Below, piece by piece: positions 37,833-44,816 of a DNA stretch of 64,000 nt. Each line of letters opens with the position of its first letter. The stretch's first letter is position 1. The notes under the pieces are model-generated. The model saw nothing but the letters and a program-made list of their open reading frames with translations, had not been told where the DNA came from and ran no database searches. The position numbers and the translations under genes were made by a program. This DNA comes from an uncultured Woeseiaceae bacterium (GTDB lineage Bacteria > Pseudomonadota > Gammaproteobacteria > Steroidobacterales > Woeseiaceae). The stretch covers positions 247,126-311,125 of the forward strand of contig CALZJH010000007.1 of NCBI GenBank assembly GCA_945787845.1, read 5' to 3'.

Positions 37833-39455
37833 ATGACCATGAAACGAAACAAGGACAATTGGGATCTGCCGCTACTGCATCCTGATCATCCGCGTCCTGT
37901 CACGCGACGCCAGCTCCTGTCGCAGGGATTTATGACCGGTGCAGCCTTTACCGTGGGTGGTATCGCCCCCCTGCTGACGAACCCGGCCTATGCCGACCTC
38001 GCGGCGGATCTCGACGCACTGCGCGCACCGGCTGAGTGCAACATCACCGACGGCGCGGGCAAGATTCCGTTTATCTGCTTCGACCTCGCGGGTGGTGCGA
38101 ATATCGCCAACTCGAACGTGCTCGTTGGCCAGGAGGGCGGTCAGAACGATTTTCTGGCAACCAACGGCTACGAAAAGATGGGGCTGCCGGGCGACATGGT
38201 CCCGGGCCTGAATGACGCTAACGGCAACCCGTTCGCGAACTTCGATCTCGGGCTCGGCTTTCATTTCGACAGCCCGTTCCGCCGCGGCATCCTGTCGCGC
38301 GTGAGCGCAGCGACGGCGGCCAATATCAACGGTGCGGTCATTCCCGCACGCTCCGACAACGACACAGGCAATAACCCGCACAATCCGATGTACGGCATCG
38401 CACTGGCGGGCGCGAAGGGCTCGATCCTGGGCCTCGCCGGCTCGGAGAATTCCGATTCAGGCGGCAACTCGACGCTGCCACTGCCGTTGTTTAACCCCGA
38501 GCTGCGGCCGACCAAGGTCGATCGCCCCAGTGACGTGGTCAACCTCGTCGACACGGGCGATCTCGTCGGCATCCTGTCGAAGGATGACGCAACCAAGGTC
38601 ATGGAGTCGATCTATCGGCTTTCCGATGAAAAAATTGCGCGTGTCGAAACGCTGGTCAATCGCGATGTCGACATCGACAAAGCGGTTCGTTGCGGCTACC
38701 TGAAAGCTGCGCACATCGCCGACCGCTTCGGCGGCACTCCGATTGATCCGGGCCTCGATACGGACATCGTTGACGATGCGGCGGGGATCTTCACGAACGC
38801 TGAGTTCTTTGCCGGCAACCGCGATGCGCGCGAATTCCAGAAGACGGCGTCGGTCATGAAGCTGGTCATGAACGGCTTTGCCGGCGCCGGCTGCGTCGAA
38901 ATGGGCGGTTACGACTATCATGGTGGCGCCCGCGCCGAGGGCGAGGTCAAGGACTTCCGCGCCGGGCAGTGCATGGGTGCATGCCTGGAATACGCGGCGA
39001 GACTCGACATGCCGCTGATGCTGTATGTCTTCAGTGACGGCTCGTTGTCGTCGAATGGGGTGATCGACAACTCCAACGACGGTCGCGGCAAGGGCGAGTG
39101 GACGAGTGACAACTCCTCGACCGCCGGCTCATTCTTCCTCGTTTACAATCCGCCACGACTGGGTGGACGAGCCATCCTGAAGGGTACTACACCGGATGAA
39201 CAGGCAGTGCACCAGCAGCTCGGCTATATGGATGCCGGCGGCTCGGTCGCGCGCGCCGCGACGCCAATGGCAAACAACGTCAACCTGCTTGTGAACTCCG
39301 TGGTGCTGAACTACATGGCGCTGCACGGCCAGGTCACCACGGGTGAGTTCGAGGCGATCTACCAGAGCCTTGGCATCGGCCACGGTCTCGGCAGCGATCT
39401 CGACCGGTTTACGGCGTTCGAGCCCATCGTGAACAGGACGGTGCCTGTCGCTTAA
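37833..39455 (+). CDS. DUF1501-like Tat-exported protein
   Basis: A 540-aa protein with a twin-arginine leader (PVTRRQLLSQGFMTGAAF, RR at 25-26), then FICFDLAGGANIANSNVLVGQEGGQNDFL, NPHNPMYGIALAGAKGSILG, and a late YVFSDGSLSSNG. These features resemble the DUF1501/sulfatase-like group (often mis-annotated as GspF), but it is divergent. It has no CXXCH motif. It is third and last in the operon with the two heme-motif proteins, with a good AAGGGAA ribosome site and a strong terminator after it. Its function is unknown; export in folded state is the one firm inference. Confidence 0.78.
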   Translation: MTMKRNKDNWDLPLLHPDHPRPVTRRQLLSQGFMTGAAFTVGGIAPLLTNPAYADLAADLDALRAPAECNITDGAGKIPFICFDLAGGANIANSNVLVGQEGGQNDFLATNGYEKMGLPGDMVPGLNDANGNPFANFDLGLGFHFDSPFRRGILSRVSAATAANINGAVIPARSDNDTGNNPHNPMYGIALAGAKGSILGLAGSENSDSGGNSTLPLPLFNPELRPTKVDRPSDVVNLVDTGDLVGILSKDDATKVMESIYRLSDEKIARVETLVNRDVDIDKAVRCGYLKAAHIADRFGGTPIDPGLDTDIVDDAAGIFTNAEFFAGNRDAREFQKTASVMKLVMNGFAGAGCVEMGGYDYHGGARAEGEVKDFRAGQCMGACLEYAARLDMPLMLYVFSDGSLSSNGVIDNSNDGRGKGEWTSDNSSTAGSFFLVYNPPRLGGRAILKGTTPDEQAVHQQLGYMDAGGSVARAATPMANNVNLLVNSVVLNYMALHGQVTTGEFEAIYQSLGIGHGLGSDLDRFTAFEPIVNRTVPVA

Positions 39456-39522
39456 GGCCTGTCAACGATTTGCCAACCCCGCATAGCTAAGCTGTGCAGC
39501 CGCGCGGCAGCGCGGCAAAGCT

Positions 39523-39557
39523 ACGGCCAGCCGCTTCCCTTCGGCTGGCCGTTTTTT
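39523..39557 (+). terminator. Intrinsic terminator after the heme/LamG operon
   Basis: An 11-bp perfect stem (acggccagccg at 39523-39533 with cggctggccgt at 39542-39552) with an 8-nt loop is followed by six T's. A second GC-rich hairpin (gccgcgc/gcgcggc) lies just upstream at about 39499-39516. Confidence 0.9.
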
Positions 39558-39573
39558 ATTGCATAATCGCTGC

Positions 39574-40941
39574 ATGACTGAACTAATCGCTCTGCTTGCC
39601 TGCCCACGCTGCGACAAGACACCCCTCGAGTCAGGCGAGAACAATTCACACTGCAAAGCCTGCAATATCGACTTTCCGCATGTCGATGGCATTCCGTGGA
39701 TGTTTGCCGAGCCCCACGCCGCGCTCGGTGAGTGGCGTGGCAGGCTGCAATTCGCGCTGCAACAATTCGGCCACGAAATTGCCGGTCTCGAACAGGAGCT
39801 CGAGAACAAGGAACTGTCGGCCCTTGCGAAGCGACGCGTGGAGCGCTACAAGAAGTGCGTCGAGTCGCACCGGCGGAAGCTGCAAAAACTGCTCAGGCCG
39901 GTCGACGTGCAGTCGCTGCAGGGCAATTATGAAAGTTACCTGGCGCTGCGTGCGCGGCTGCCGTCCGACCAGGGCCTCAACACCTACTACGCCAATATTC
40001 ACCGTGACTGGGGCTGGGGTGGCGAGGAAAACCAGGCGTCGCTCAAACAGATTCGCGCTGTCCTGCACGATCATGCCGATCTCGGCAACGTCCTTGTCCT
40101 CGGCGCCGGCGCCGGACGCCTTGCCTATGACATCCACACGAATCTTGAATGCGAGTCGACAGTGGCGCTCGACTTCAATCCCTTACTCATGCTTGTTGCG
40201 AAGGCCGTCACTGAGGGTGGACAGGTCAATCTCTATGAGTTCCCCATAGCGCCACTGGCGCTCGAAGACGATGCGATACTGCGCAAGCTGTCGGCACCCG
40301 AGCCCGCGGGCGACAATTTCCACCTCGTGTTGGGCGACGCGTTGCGGCCGCCATTCCCGGAGAAGTCCTTCGACACGGTCGTAACACCGTGGCTTATCGA
40401 CATCATCACCGAGGACCTGCCCGTGTTCGCGTCAAGAATCAATCGCCTGCTCAAGAAGCAAGGTCGCTGGGTCAATTTCGGATCGCTCGCATTTTCGAGT
40501 CCGCGCCGCTCGAAGCGCTATAGCCCGGAAGAAGTCAAAGCCATTGTCGGCGAGAGCGGCTTTTCGGACCCCTACGTATCGCAGGCCACCATTCCTTACA
40601 TGTGCTCACCGGCCAGCCGGCACGGCCGCCAGGAACGAGTCTTTACGTTCTCGGCCTACAAGGAACGCAATGCCAGCAAACCCGAGCGCCACCGGTCCCT
40701 GCCCGACTGGATCGTGACGGGAAACGACCCGGTACCCCTGTCTCCGTCGTTCCGGCAGCAGGCCATGACGACCCAGATTTACTCGTTCATCATGTCCTTG
40801 ATCGATGGCAAACGCTCCATCAAGGACATGGCCGTTGTCCTTGAAAATCAGAAGCTTATGACCAAAGAAGAAGCCGAGCCCGCGATTCGTTCGTTCCTGA
40901 CCAAGATGTACGACGACTCGCAACACCAATCGACCTTCTAA
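39574..40941 (+). CDS. Three-part protein: zinc-ribbon, N2227-like methyltransferase, PqqD-like tail
   Basis: A 455-aa protein from the ATG at 39574. The N-terminal Trm112-like zinc ribbon has CPRCDKTPL...CKACNIDFP and VDGIPWMF. A long helical linker leads to a SAM-methyltransferase domain whose binding loop VLVLGAGAGRLAYDIH and DTVVTPWLIDII recall the N2227/carnosine N-methyltransferase family. The C-terminal 60 residues (IYSFIMSLIDGKRSIKDMAVVL) look like a PqqD-type wing. The combination is unusual; a substrate-peptide role for the tail is only an inference. It lies alone between a terminator and an ArsR promoter. Confidence 0.75.
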   Translation: MTELIALLACPRCDKTPLESGENNSHCKACNIDFPHVDGIPWMFAEPHAALGEWRGRLQFALQQFGHEIAGLEQELENKELSALAKRRVERYKKCVESHRRKLQKLLRPVDVQSLQGNYESYLALRARLPSDQGLNTYYANIHRDWGWGGEENQASLKQIRAVLHDHADLGNVLVLGAGAGRLAYDIHTNLECESTVALDFNPLLMLVAKAVTEGGQVNLYEFPIAPLALEDDAILRKLSAPEPAGDNFHLVLGDALRPPFPEKSFDTVVTPWLIDIITEDLPVFASRINRLLKKQGRWVNFGSLAFSSPRRSKRYSPEEVKAIVGESGFSDPYVSQATIPYMCSPASRHGRQERVFTFSAYKERNASKPERHRSLPDWIVTGNDPVPLSPSFRQQAMTTQIYSFIMSLIDGKRSIKDMAVVLENQKLMTKEEAEPAIRSFLTKMYDDSQHQSTF

Positions 40942-40949
40942 ATTAAGGG

Positions 40950-40984
40950 TTGACTTAATTAAGTAATTGCTTATTATATGGGCA
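40950..40984 (+). promoter_or_regulatory. Promoter and palindromic operator of the ArsR gene, probably leaderless
   Basis: TTGACT (40950-40955) and TATTAT (40972-40977) are 16 bp apart, a near-consensus promoter. The expected start site is about 7 bp later, at the ATG at 40984 itself, so the mRNA would be leaderless. The 12-bp perfect palindrome ACTTAATTAAGT (40953-40964) overlaps the -35 box and spacer and is a good operator for ArsR autorepression. Confidence 0.6.
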
Positions 40985-41289
40985 TGGATACTTTCACTGC
41001 CCTTGCTGACCCCACCCGCCGCCAGATCATCGAATCCCTGGCTCTGGGTGAATCCTCGTTCGGCGACCTCGCCGACAAATTCGAAATGAGCCGCCCGGCC
41101 GTCTCACAGCACCTGAAGGTGCTTCGTGACGCGGGCATCGTAACGGCGCGGGCCGACGCCCAGCGGCGGATCTACAGCCTTACCGAAGACAGCTTCGACG
41201 AGGTCGAGGAATGGCTCGGCAAAGTGCGTGAATTCTGGTCGCAACGACTCGACAAGCTCGAACAGCTGCTTGGCGAGCCTGAGGAATGA
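40984..41289 (+). CDS. ArsR/SmtB-family transcriptional regulator, SdpR-like
   Basis: A 101-aa winged-helix protein from the ATG at 40984 (an in-frame ATG at 40978 is possible). It begins MDTFTALADPTRRQIIESLALG, followed by the recognition helix region MSRPAVSQHLKVLRDAGIV and RRIYSLTEDSFDEVEEWL. No metal-binding cysteine pair is seen, so it belongs to the non-metal, SdpR-type group that usually represses an adjacent SRPBCC gene. Here its stop overlaps the first ATG of the next frame (ATGA), and the pair is clearly one unit. Confidence 0.92.
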   Translation: MDTFTALADPTRRQIIESLALGESSFGDLADKFEMSRPAVSQHLKVLRDAGIVTARADAQRRIYSLTEDSFDEVEEWLGKVREFWSQRLDKLEQLLGEPEE

Positions 41290-41300
41290 AGGAGAACAAC

Positions 41301-41840
41301 ATGAACGACTATGGCGAATTGCTCGACGAGAGCACCGTGAGATTCGAACGCTTGCTGGCCGGACCGATCGAACGCGTCTGGTCTTACCTGACGGAAAGCG
41401 ACAAGCGCGCGCAATGGCTTTGCGGCGGCGATGTGGAGACGGTCGCCGAAGGTCACGTCGACATGCATTTTCACAACCTCTCGTTGTCGAGCGCCGAGGA
41501 CATTCCCCGGCCCGAGAAGTACAAGGACATGCCGGAGAAGATGTCATTTGAAGGAAAGGTCACGCGCTGCGAACCGCCTCGCTTGCTGGAGCACACCTGG
41601 GAATTTGAAGACGAATCGTCTCTCGTCTGCTACGAGCTGACCGAAGAAGAAGATAAAGTACGGCTTGTTCTGACACACCGCAGGCTGGACAGCAAAGACA
41701 TCGTTCTCAGCGTTAGCGGTGGTTGGCACACGCACCTCAACCTGCTCGTCGATGTTCTCGAAGGCAGCCAGCCACGCCCCTTTTACAAGATGCAGCAACA
41801 ATACGTTTCCGAGTACGAAAAGCGGCTGGGTCTTGCGTAG
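41301..41840 (+). CDS. SRPBCC/AHSA1-domain protein
   Basis: A 179-aa protein starting at the ATG at 41301, with AAGGAG 7 nt upstream; another ATG at 41286 overlaps the arsR stop. It has the AHSA1-type opening TVRFERLLAGPIERVWSYLTESDKRAQW, then GKVTRCEPPRLLEHTWEF and a C-terminal GGWHTHLNLLVDVLEGSQ. Such START-like fold proteins bind hydrophobic ligands and are regularly paired with SdpR-type ArsR repressors. The ligand is unknown. A short gene-free stretch of 120 bp follows. Confidence 0.9.
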   Translation: MNDYGELLDESTVRFERLLAGPIERVWSYLTESDKRAQWLCGGDVETVAEGHVDMHFHNLSLSSAEDIPRPEKYKDMPEKMSFEGKVTRCEPPRLLEHTWEFEDESSLVCYELTEEEDKVRLVLTHRRLDSKDIVLSVSGGWHTHLNLLVDVLEGSQPRPFYKMQQQYVSEYEKRLGLA

Positions 41841-41920
41841 AGATAGCTGTCAACTTCGATCGGCCGCTCTCAATAAGGGCGGCCTTTCAGTTGGCTGTTC
41901 TCTGGAAGCGGTGACCGTCT

Positions 41921-41942
41921 GCTAACGGCCACAAGCGGCCAG
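41921..41942 (-). repeat. Dispersed repeat copy 1 (gctaacggccacaagcggccag)
   Basis: This is one of five copies of a short element (core ggccagaagcggac on the plus strand) each lying just past the stop codon of a minus-strand gene, here 18 bp past the lipoprotein stop at 41961. Confidence 0.6.
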
Positions 41943-41960
41943 CCGATTAGAATCGGGGAT

Positions 41961-42611
41961 TCAGTCATTGATACCGATGGACGATAGGTACGCTTGAAAA
42001 GCTTTGAGCTCCTCATCAGTCCTAATTGCTCGCATGATATCGAGCCGCTTGGCCGCCATCTCCCGGCCCATAAATCCGACGACGATGCCAGGATCGTCGC
42101 CAGTCTCAAGAGCCGGCATATTTGCCGCAACGACGCGATTGCAGAACCACTTTAGATCCTCGAATGAACTGCGTTCTGCTTGGCCAAGGTCCCCCAAAGA
42201 GCGCGGCAATAGCCTCTGGCCTTTATTCTCGTTTCGGACCTCTTCAACCGTCTTACCCCAATTGCTTGGCGATAGACCAATTGGATACTTCCCTAAGGTT
42301 GTTTCGTACTTTAGGATCGATTCGCTCCTCATCAGCAATGGCCATTGCCATTTGTGCCGTTGTCCACCTTTAGCTAGATCGTCGCGCAGAGAATCGATAT
42401 CGGCGGCCAGTCTTCGGATACGCGGTGCATAGCGTTCGATAACACCTTCCGCGGCCAAACCATCTTCGTGCTCGATGATCGCTTCAGTAAGCTCTGCATT
42501 CAGATCTTCGTAAAGGCCATCGCAACGGTCTGCGAGATTATCTGTCGATAGCGAATCACACGCGCTTAACAAGCATGACGCGAAAATTAAGCACAGAGTC
42601 TTTCTCATCAC
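41961..42611 (-). CDS. Hypothetical lipoprotein
   Basis: A 216-aa protein with a lipobox (CLIFASCLLSACDSLS). The mature part is helical, with LADRCDGLYEDLNAELTEAIIEHEDG and RIRRLAADIDSLRDDLAKG, and later KWFCNRVVAANMPAL. I recognise no family. Codon usage and base composition look more AT-rich than flanking core genes. It is the first of a row of unrelated small minus-strand genes that each end near a short repeat, so it may be a recent acquisition. Confidence 0.7.
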   Translation of the reverse strand: MMRKTLCLIFASCLLSACDSLSTDNLADRCDGLYEDLNAELTEAIIEHEDGLAAEGVIERYAPRIRRLAADIDSLRDDLAKGGQRHKWQWPLLMRSESILKYETTLGKYPIGLSPSNWGKTVEEVRNENKGQRLLPRSLGDLGQAERSSFEDLKWFCNRVVAANMPALETGDDPGIVVGFMGREMAAKRLDIMRAIRTDEELKAFQAYLSSIGIND

Positions 42612-42660
42612 CGCAATTCGCTCCTTTGGTTGATATGCAGTAACCGAGCCGATCTAGCTT

Positions 42661-42735
42661 GGGCCGCTTTGGGTCAGTGGGACAAATTATAGCCCAGACC
42701 AGGTAATCGTCGCCTCACGGCCAGAAGCGGATCGT
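42661..42735 (-). repeat. Dispersed repeat copy 2 with associated ctttgggtcag motif
   Basis: The copy cacggccagaagcgg (42716-42730) lies 15 bp past the stop of the membrane-protein gene at 42745. A second recurring motif, gggccgctttgggtcag (42661-42677), lies between it and the next gene's start. Confidence 0.55.
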
Positions 42736-42744
42736 TAGCATGGA

Positions 42745-43632
42745 TCACAAGCTAGTTTTTCGCTCCCGACGTACGATAAACACAGCGCCACCGAGAAGGC
42801 CAACAGCGACTAGTATGAGCGCCAAACCCGTGCCGCGACGCTGACGAACTTCGCGCTCCAATTGTCTAAGGTCATTCCAATGGTCCGGTGCGCCCTCCAT
42901 GCCAGACCTTTCCGCAAGCTGGAGCAGTTGAACCATGTCGTTTCGAACTCTTATCGCGATTGAGCTTTCAGCTTGAGGCTCACCCAAGTAAAGATAAGGG
43001 TCTTTGATCTTCTCTGCGCGACCTTCCATTCCCCTCTCGATCCAATACGAATAGCTCCAGTAATTGCTCCTCATTTCATAACCGACCGCGCCGAGCGGAA
43101 CACCGAGAATCAACATCAGCGCGGGCAGAACCGCAATACTGCGAGCATGGTGGCCAGAGCGGAACAACGCGAATGAACCCACAGCGACGAAGGCGGCCAG
43201 AATCAAATATTTCCGCGCGGTGCGCGTCGGGTCCCAAGGCAAGATGGCTTCGGCACTCGCAGCAACGAATTCATTAAACTCGAGTCGGTTGATCTGAAGC
43301 GCAACAATCACAGCCGTGATCGCTAGCACGGCTGCGACTGCAACCAACAGTGCCAGCAGCGGTACTTGCGGTAAGTGGATCCGCGGCAATCTAACGTAGC
43401 GCGCTGGCACGCTGATATCCTTTCCGGTCAGGCGGTACCAGCCAACAGTGAACGAAAAATAGCTAATTGCACCGAGAGTAACGGTAACGAGCAACAAAAC
43501 TCCGTACTGTGTCAGACGACCGACGAACTCCCCCCTCGCCGCAGAAATCATTGCTCCGAAAGCGAAGAAAAAAAACAATATGCCGAACAGAACGCCGACC
43601 GCGATCAACAACTTCCAAATAATGCGCGGCAT
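42745..43632 (-). CDS. Hypothetical polytopic membrane protein
   Basis: A 295-aa protein from the ATG at 43632. Four or more hydrophobic spans are evident (IIWKLLIAVGVLFGILFFFFAFG; YGVLLLVTVTLGAISYFSF; LLALLVAVAAVLAITAVIV; a cluster near SIAVLPALMLILGVPLGAV) plus a final span close to the C terminus (GLALILVAVGLLGGAVFIV) followed by positive charges. The 60-residue soluble part before the last span has coiled-coil character (LRQLEREVRQRR). I recognise no family. Confidence 0.65.
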   Translation of the reverse strand: MPRIIWKLLIAVGVLFGILFFFFAFGAMISAARGEFVGRLTQYGVLLLVTVTLGAISYFSFTVGWYRLTGKDISVPARYVRLPRIHLPQVPLLALLVAVAAVLAITAVIVALQINRLEFNEFVAASAEAILPWDPTRTARKYLILAAFVAVGSFALFRSGHHARSIAVLPALMLILGVPLGAVGYEMRSNYWSYSYWIERGMEGRAEKIKDPYLYLGEPQAESSIAIRVRNDMVQLLQLAERSGMEGAPDHWNDLRQLEREVRQRRGTGLALILVAVGLLGGAVFIVRRERKTSL

Positions 43633-43708
43633 CAAATACACTTCCCCTTCAAGACGAGCTGCTTTCGAGCGCTTGCCAGCCGTTCACACTTAGCCAGGGT
43701 GAGGGGCT

Positions 43709-43730
43709 GCTAACGGCCAGAAGCAGACGG
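43709..43730 (-). repeat. Dispersed repeat copy 3 (gctaacggccagaagcagacgg)
   Basis: This copy matches copy 1 in all but a few bases and lies 28 bp past the stop of the secreted protein gene at 43759. Confidence 0.6.
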
Positions 43731-43758
43731 TCAAACCCTACAAGTACTCGTCAGAAAA

Positions 43759-44124
43759 TTAGTCTTCCTCAGAGATCAGAACGGGCGGTCCTGTCTTCCC
43801 TCGCCAACCCTTTCTTGTCATATAGACGGTAATCTGAATTCTGTACTTTTCAACGAGTTCGGGAGGTTTGTCACGCCTGCCTGCTTTCGTGAAATCTACC
43901 GTGATGTCCATGCTGCAACGATGCTGTTGCTCCTTCTGACCTTCCTCAGGCTCGCATTGAAAACCCCGCGCTACAAGGCATTCTTTGAGGTCGTCTGATT
44001 TTCTGCACTGATCTAGAAGAGCCCTGGACGCGTTTCTTGCGGCATCCTTTTTTATTCGCTCGGGAACCTCCGCAACACTCGCTATCGGTATCGCCACAAC
44101 AAGAAAGAGAACCAGATATCGCAT
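43759..44124 (-). CDS. Small secreted hypothetical protein
   Basis: A 121-aa protein with a signal peptide (YLVLFLVVAIPIASVAE). The mature part contains three to four cysteines (LLDQCRKSDDLKECLVARGFQCEP, HRCSMDI), consistent with a disulfide-bonded periplasmic protein. The C-terminal region has strand-like YRIQITVYMTRKGWRG. No family is recognised. Surrounded by repeats and same-strand unrelated small genes. Confidence 0.65.
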   Translation of the reverse strand: MRYLVLFLVVAIPIASVAEVPERIKKDAARNASRALLDQCRKSDDLKECLVARGFQCEPEEGQKEQQHRCSMDITVDFTKAGRRDKPPELVEKYRIQITVYMTRKGWRGKTGPPVLISEED

Positions 44125-44137
44125 AATTTCTCAGCGT

Positions 44138-44211
44138 CGCCTTTGGGTCAGCAGCAGCCGGTGATTGTATCACCGCGCGAACGACTCCTTGCGGCCACGA
44201 GGAGACATTCC
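44138..44211 (-). repeat. Dispersed repeat copy 4, degenerate
   Basis: Ggccacgaggagac (about 44193-44206) is a diverged form of the core, about 20 bp past the stop at 44233. The companion motif cctttgggtcagcag lies at about 44140-44154, in the same relative position as in copy 2. Confidence 0.4.
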
Positions 44212-44232
44212 GATAACAAGCATGGGACCTTA

Positions 44233-44604
44233 TCAGGGACCGACAGGCTCAGACGCTTTGGCTTTCTTTAGCAACAAACCAACCGCACTTGGGACCATGA
44301 GCCAGCCACCGCCCATGGGCATCGCGAGAATGCCCAGTAAGGTCAAGAACGAGAAGCCGTAACCTAAAAACGCCGGAAACGCCTGCTTCTCTTCTTCTAT
44401 CTGGTCAACAGTTGTGCCGAACAGAATCGTCAACAATCCGACGAACTCAAACCAGAAAGCTAGCGGTCTGCCCGAGTATCCGTCGACGGCATTCCATATG
44501 CCATCGCGAGCGATCCCAGAGAGTGGCTCAAAGAAGACAACCGCACCAAATACACAGTGAATAACACCTACAAGAATGATCCATCGACCCACCCATCGCG
44601 TCAT
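44233..44604 (-). CDS. DUF6463-family small membrane protein
   Basis: A 123-aa protein from the ATG at 44604, the usual length; the longer frame begins with an unlikely Cys-rich stretch. It has the family's RWVGRWIILVGVIHCVFGAVVF opening, then FWFEFVGLLTILFGTTVDQIE and a final LMVPSAVGLLL span. Four membrane helices are expected. Function is unknown. It is one of the AT-richer cassette-like genes. Confidence 0.75.
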   Translation of the reverse strand: MTRWVGRWIILVGVIHCVFGAVVFFEPLSGIARDGIWNAVDGYSGRPLAFWFEFVGLLTILFGTTVDQIEEEKQAFPAFLGYGFSFLTLLGILAMPMGGGWLMVPSAVGLLLKKAKASEPVGP

Positions 44605-44780
44605 CGATCTGCGCCCTATTCTCGGCCAATTCGAAAAGCCCAAACAGCCAAACCCGCTGTTACAGCCGAACCAATCCAAGAGACACTCATCGGAACGACG
44701 TATTCGTCAACCTGGATCGACAGGCCGTAAATAATTCTCAGTAGCAGCCGTCATTCTACCTCGAAATACCTGGATGGCTG

Positions 44781-44803
44781 GAGCCGGCCAGTAGCGGACG
44801 TTC
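44781..44803 (-). repeat. Dispersed repeat copy 5 (gagccggccagtagcggacgttc)
   Basis: This copy lies 14 bp past the stop of the winged-helix/TPR regulator at 44817 and shares the ggccag-agcggac core with copies 1 to 3. Confidence 0.55.
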
Positions 44804-44816
44804 AGTAGTCGCTGAA

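Noticed and set aside
41921..44815. Chromosomal integron cassette array
   Set aside because: The repeats are shorter than attC sites, lack a clear GTTRRRY core and a long inverted pair, and no integrase is seen in the window. It is kept only as a cassette-like arrangement.
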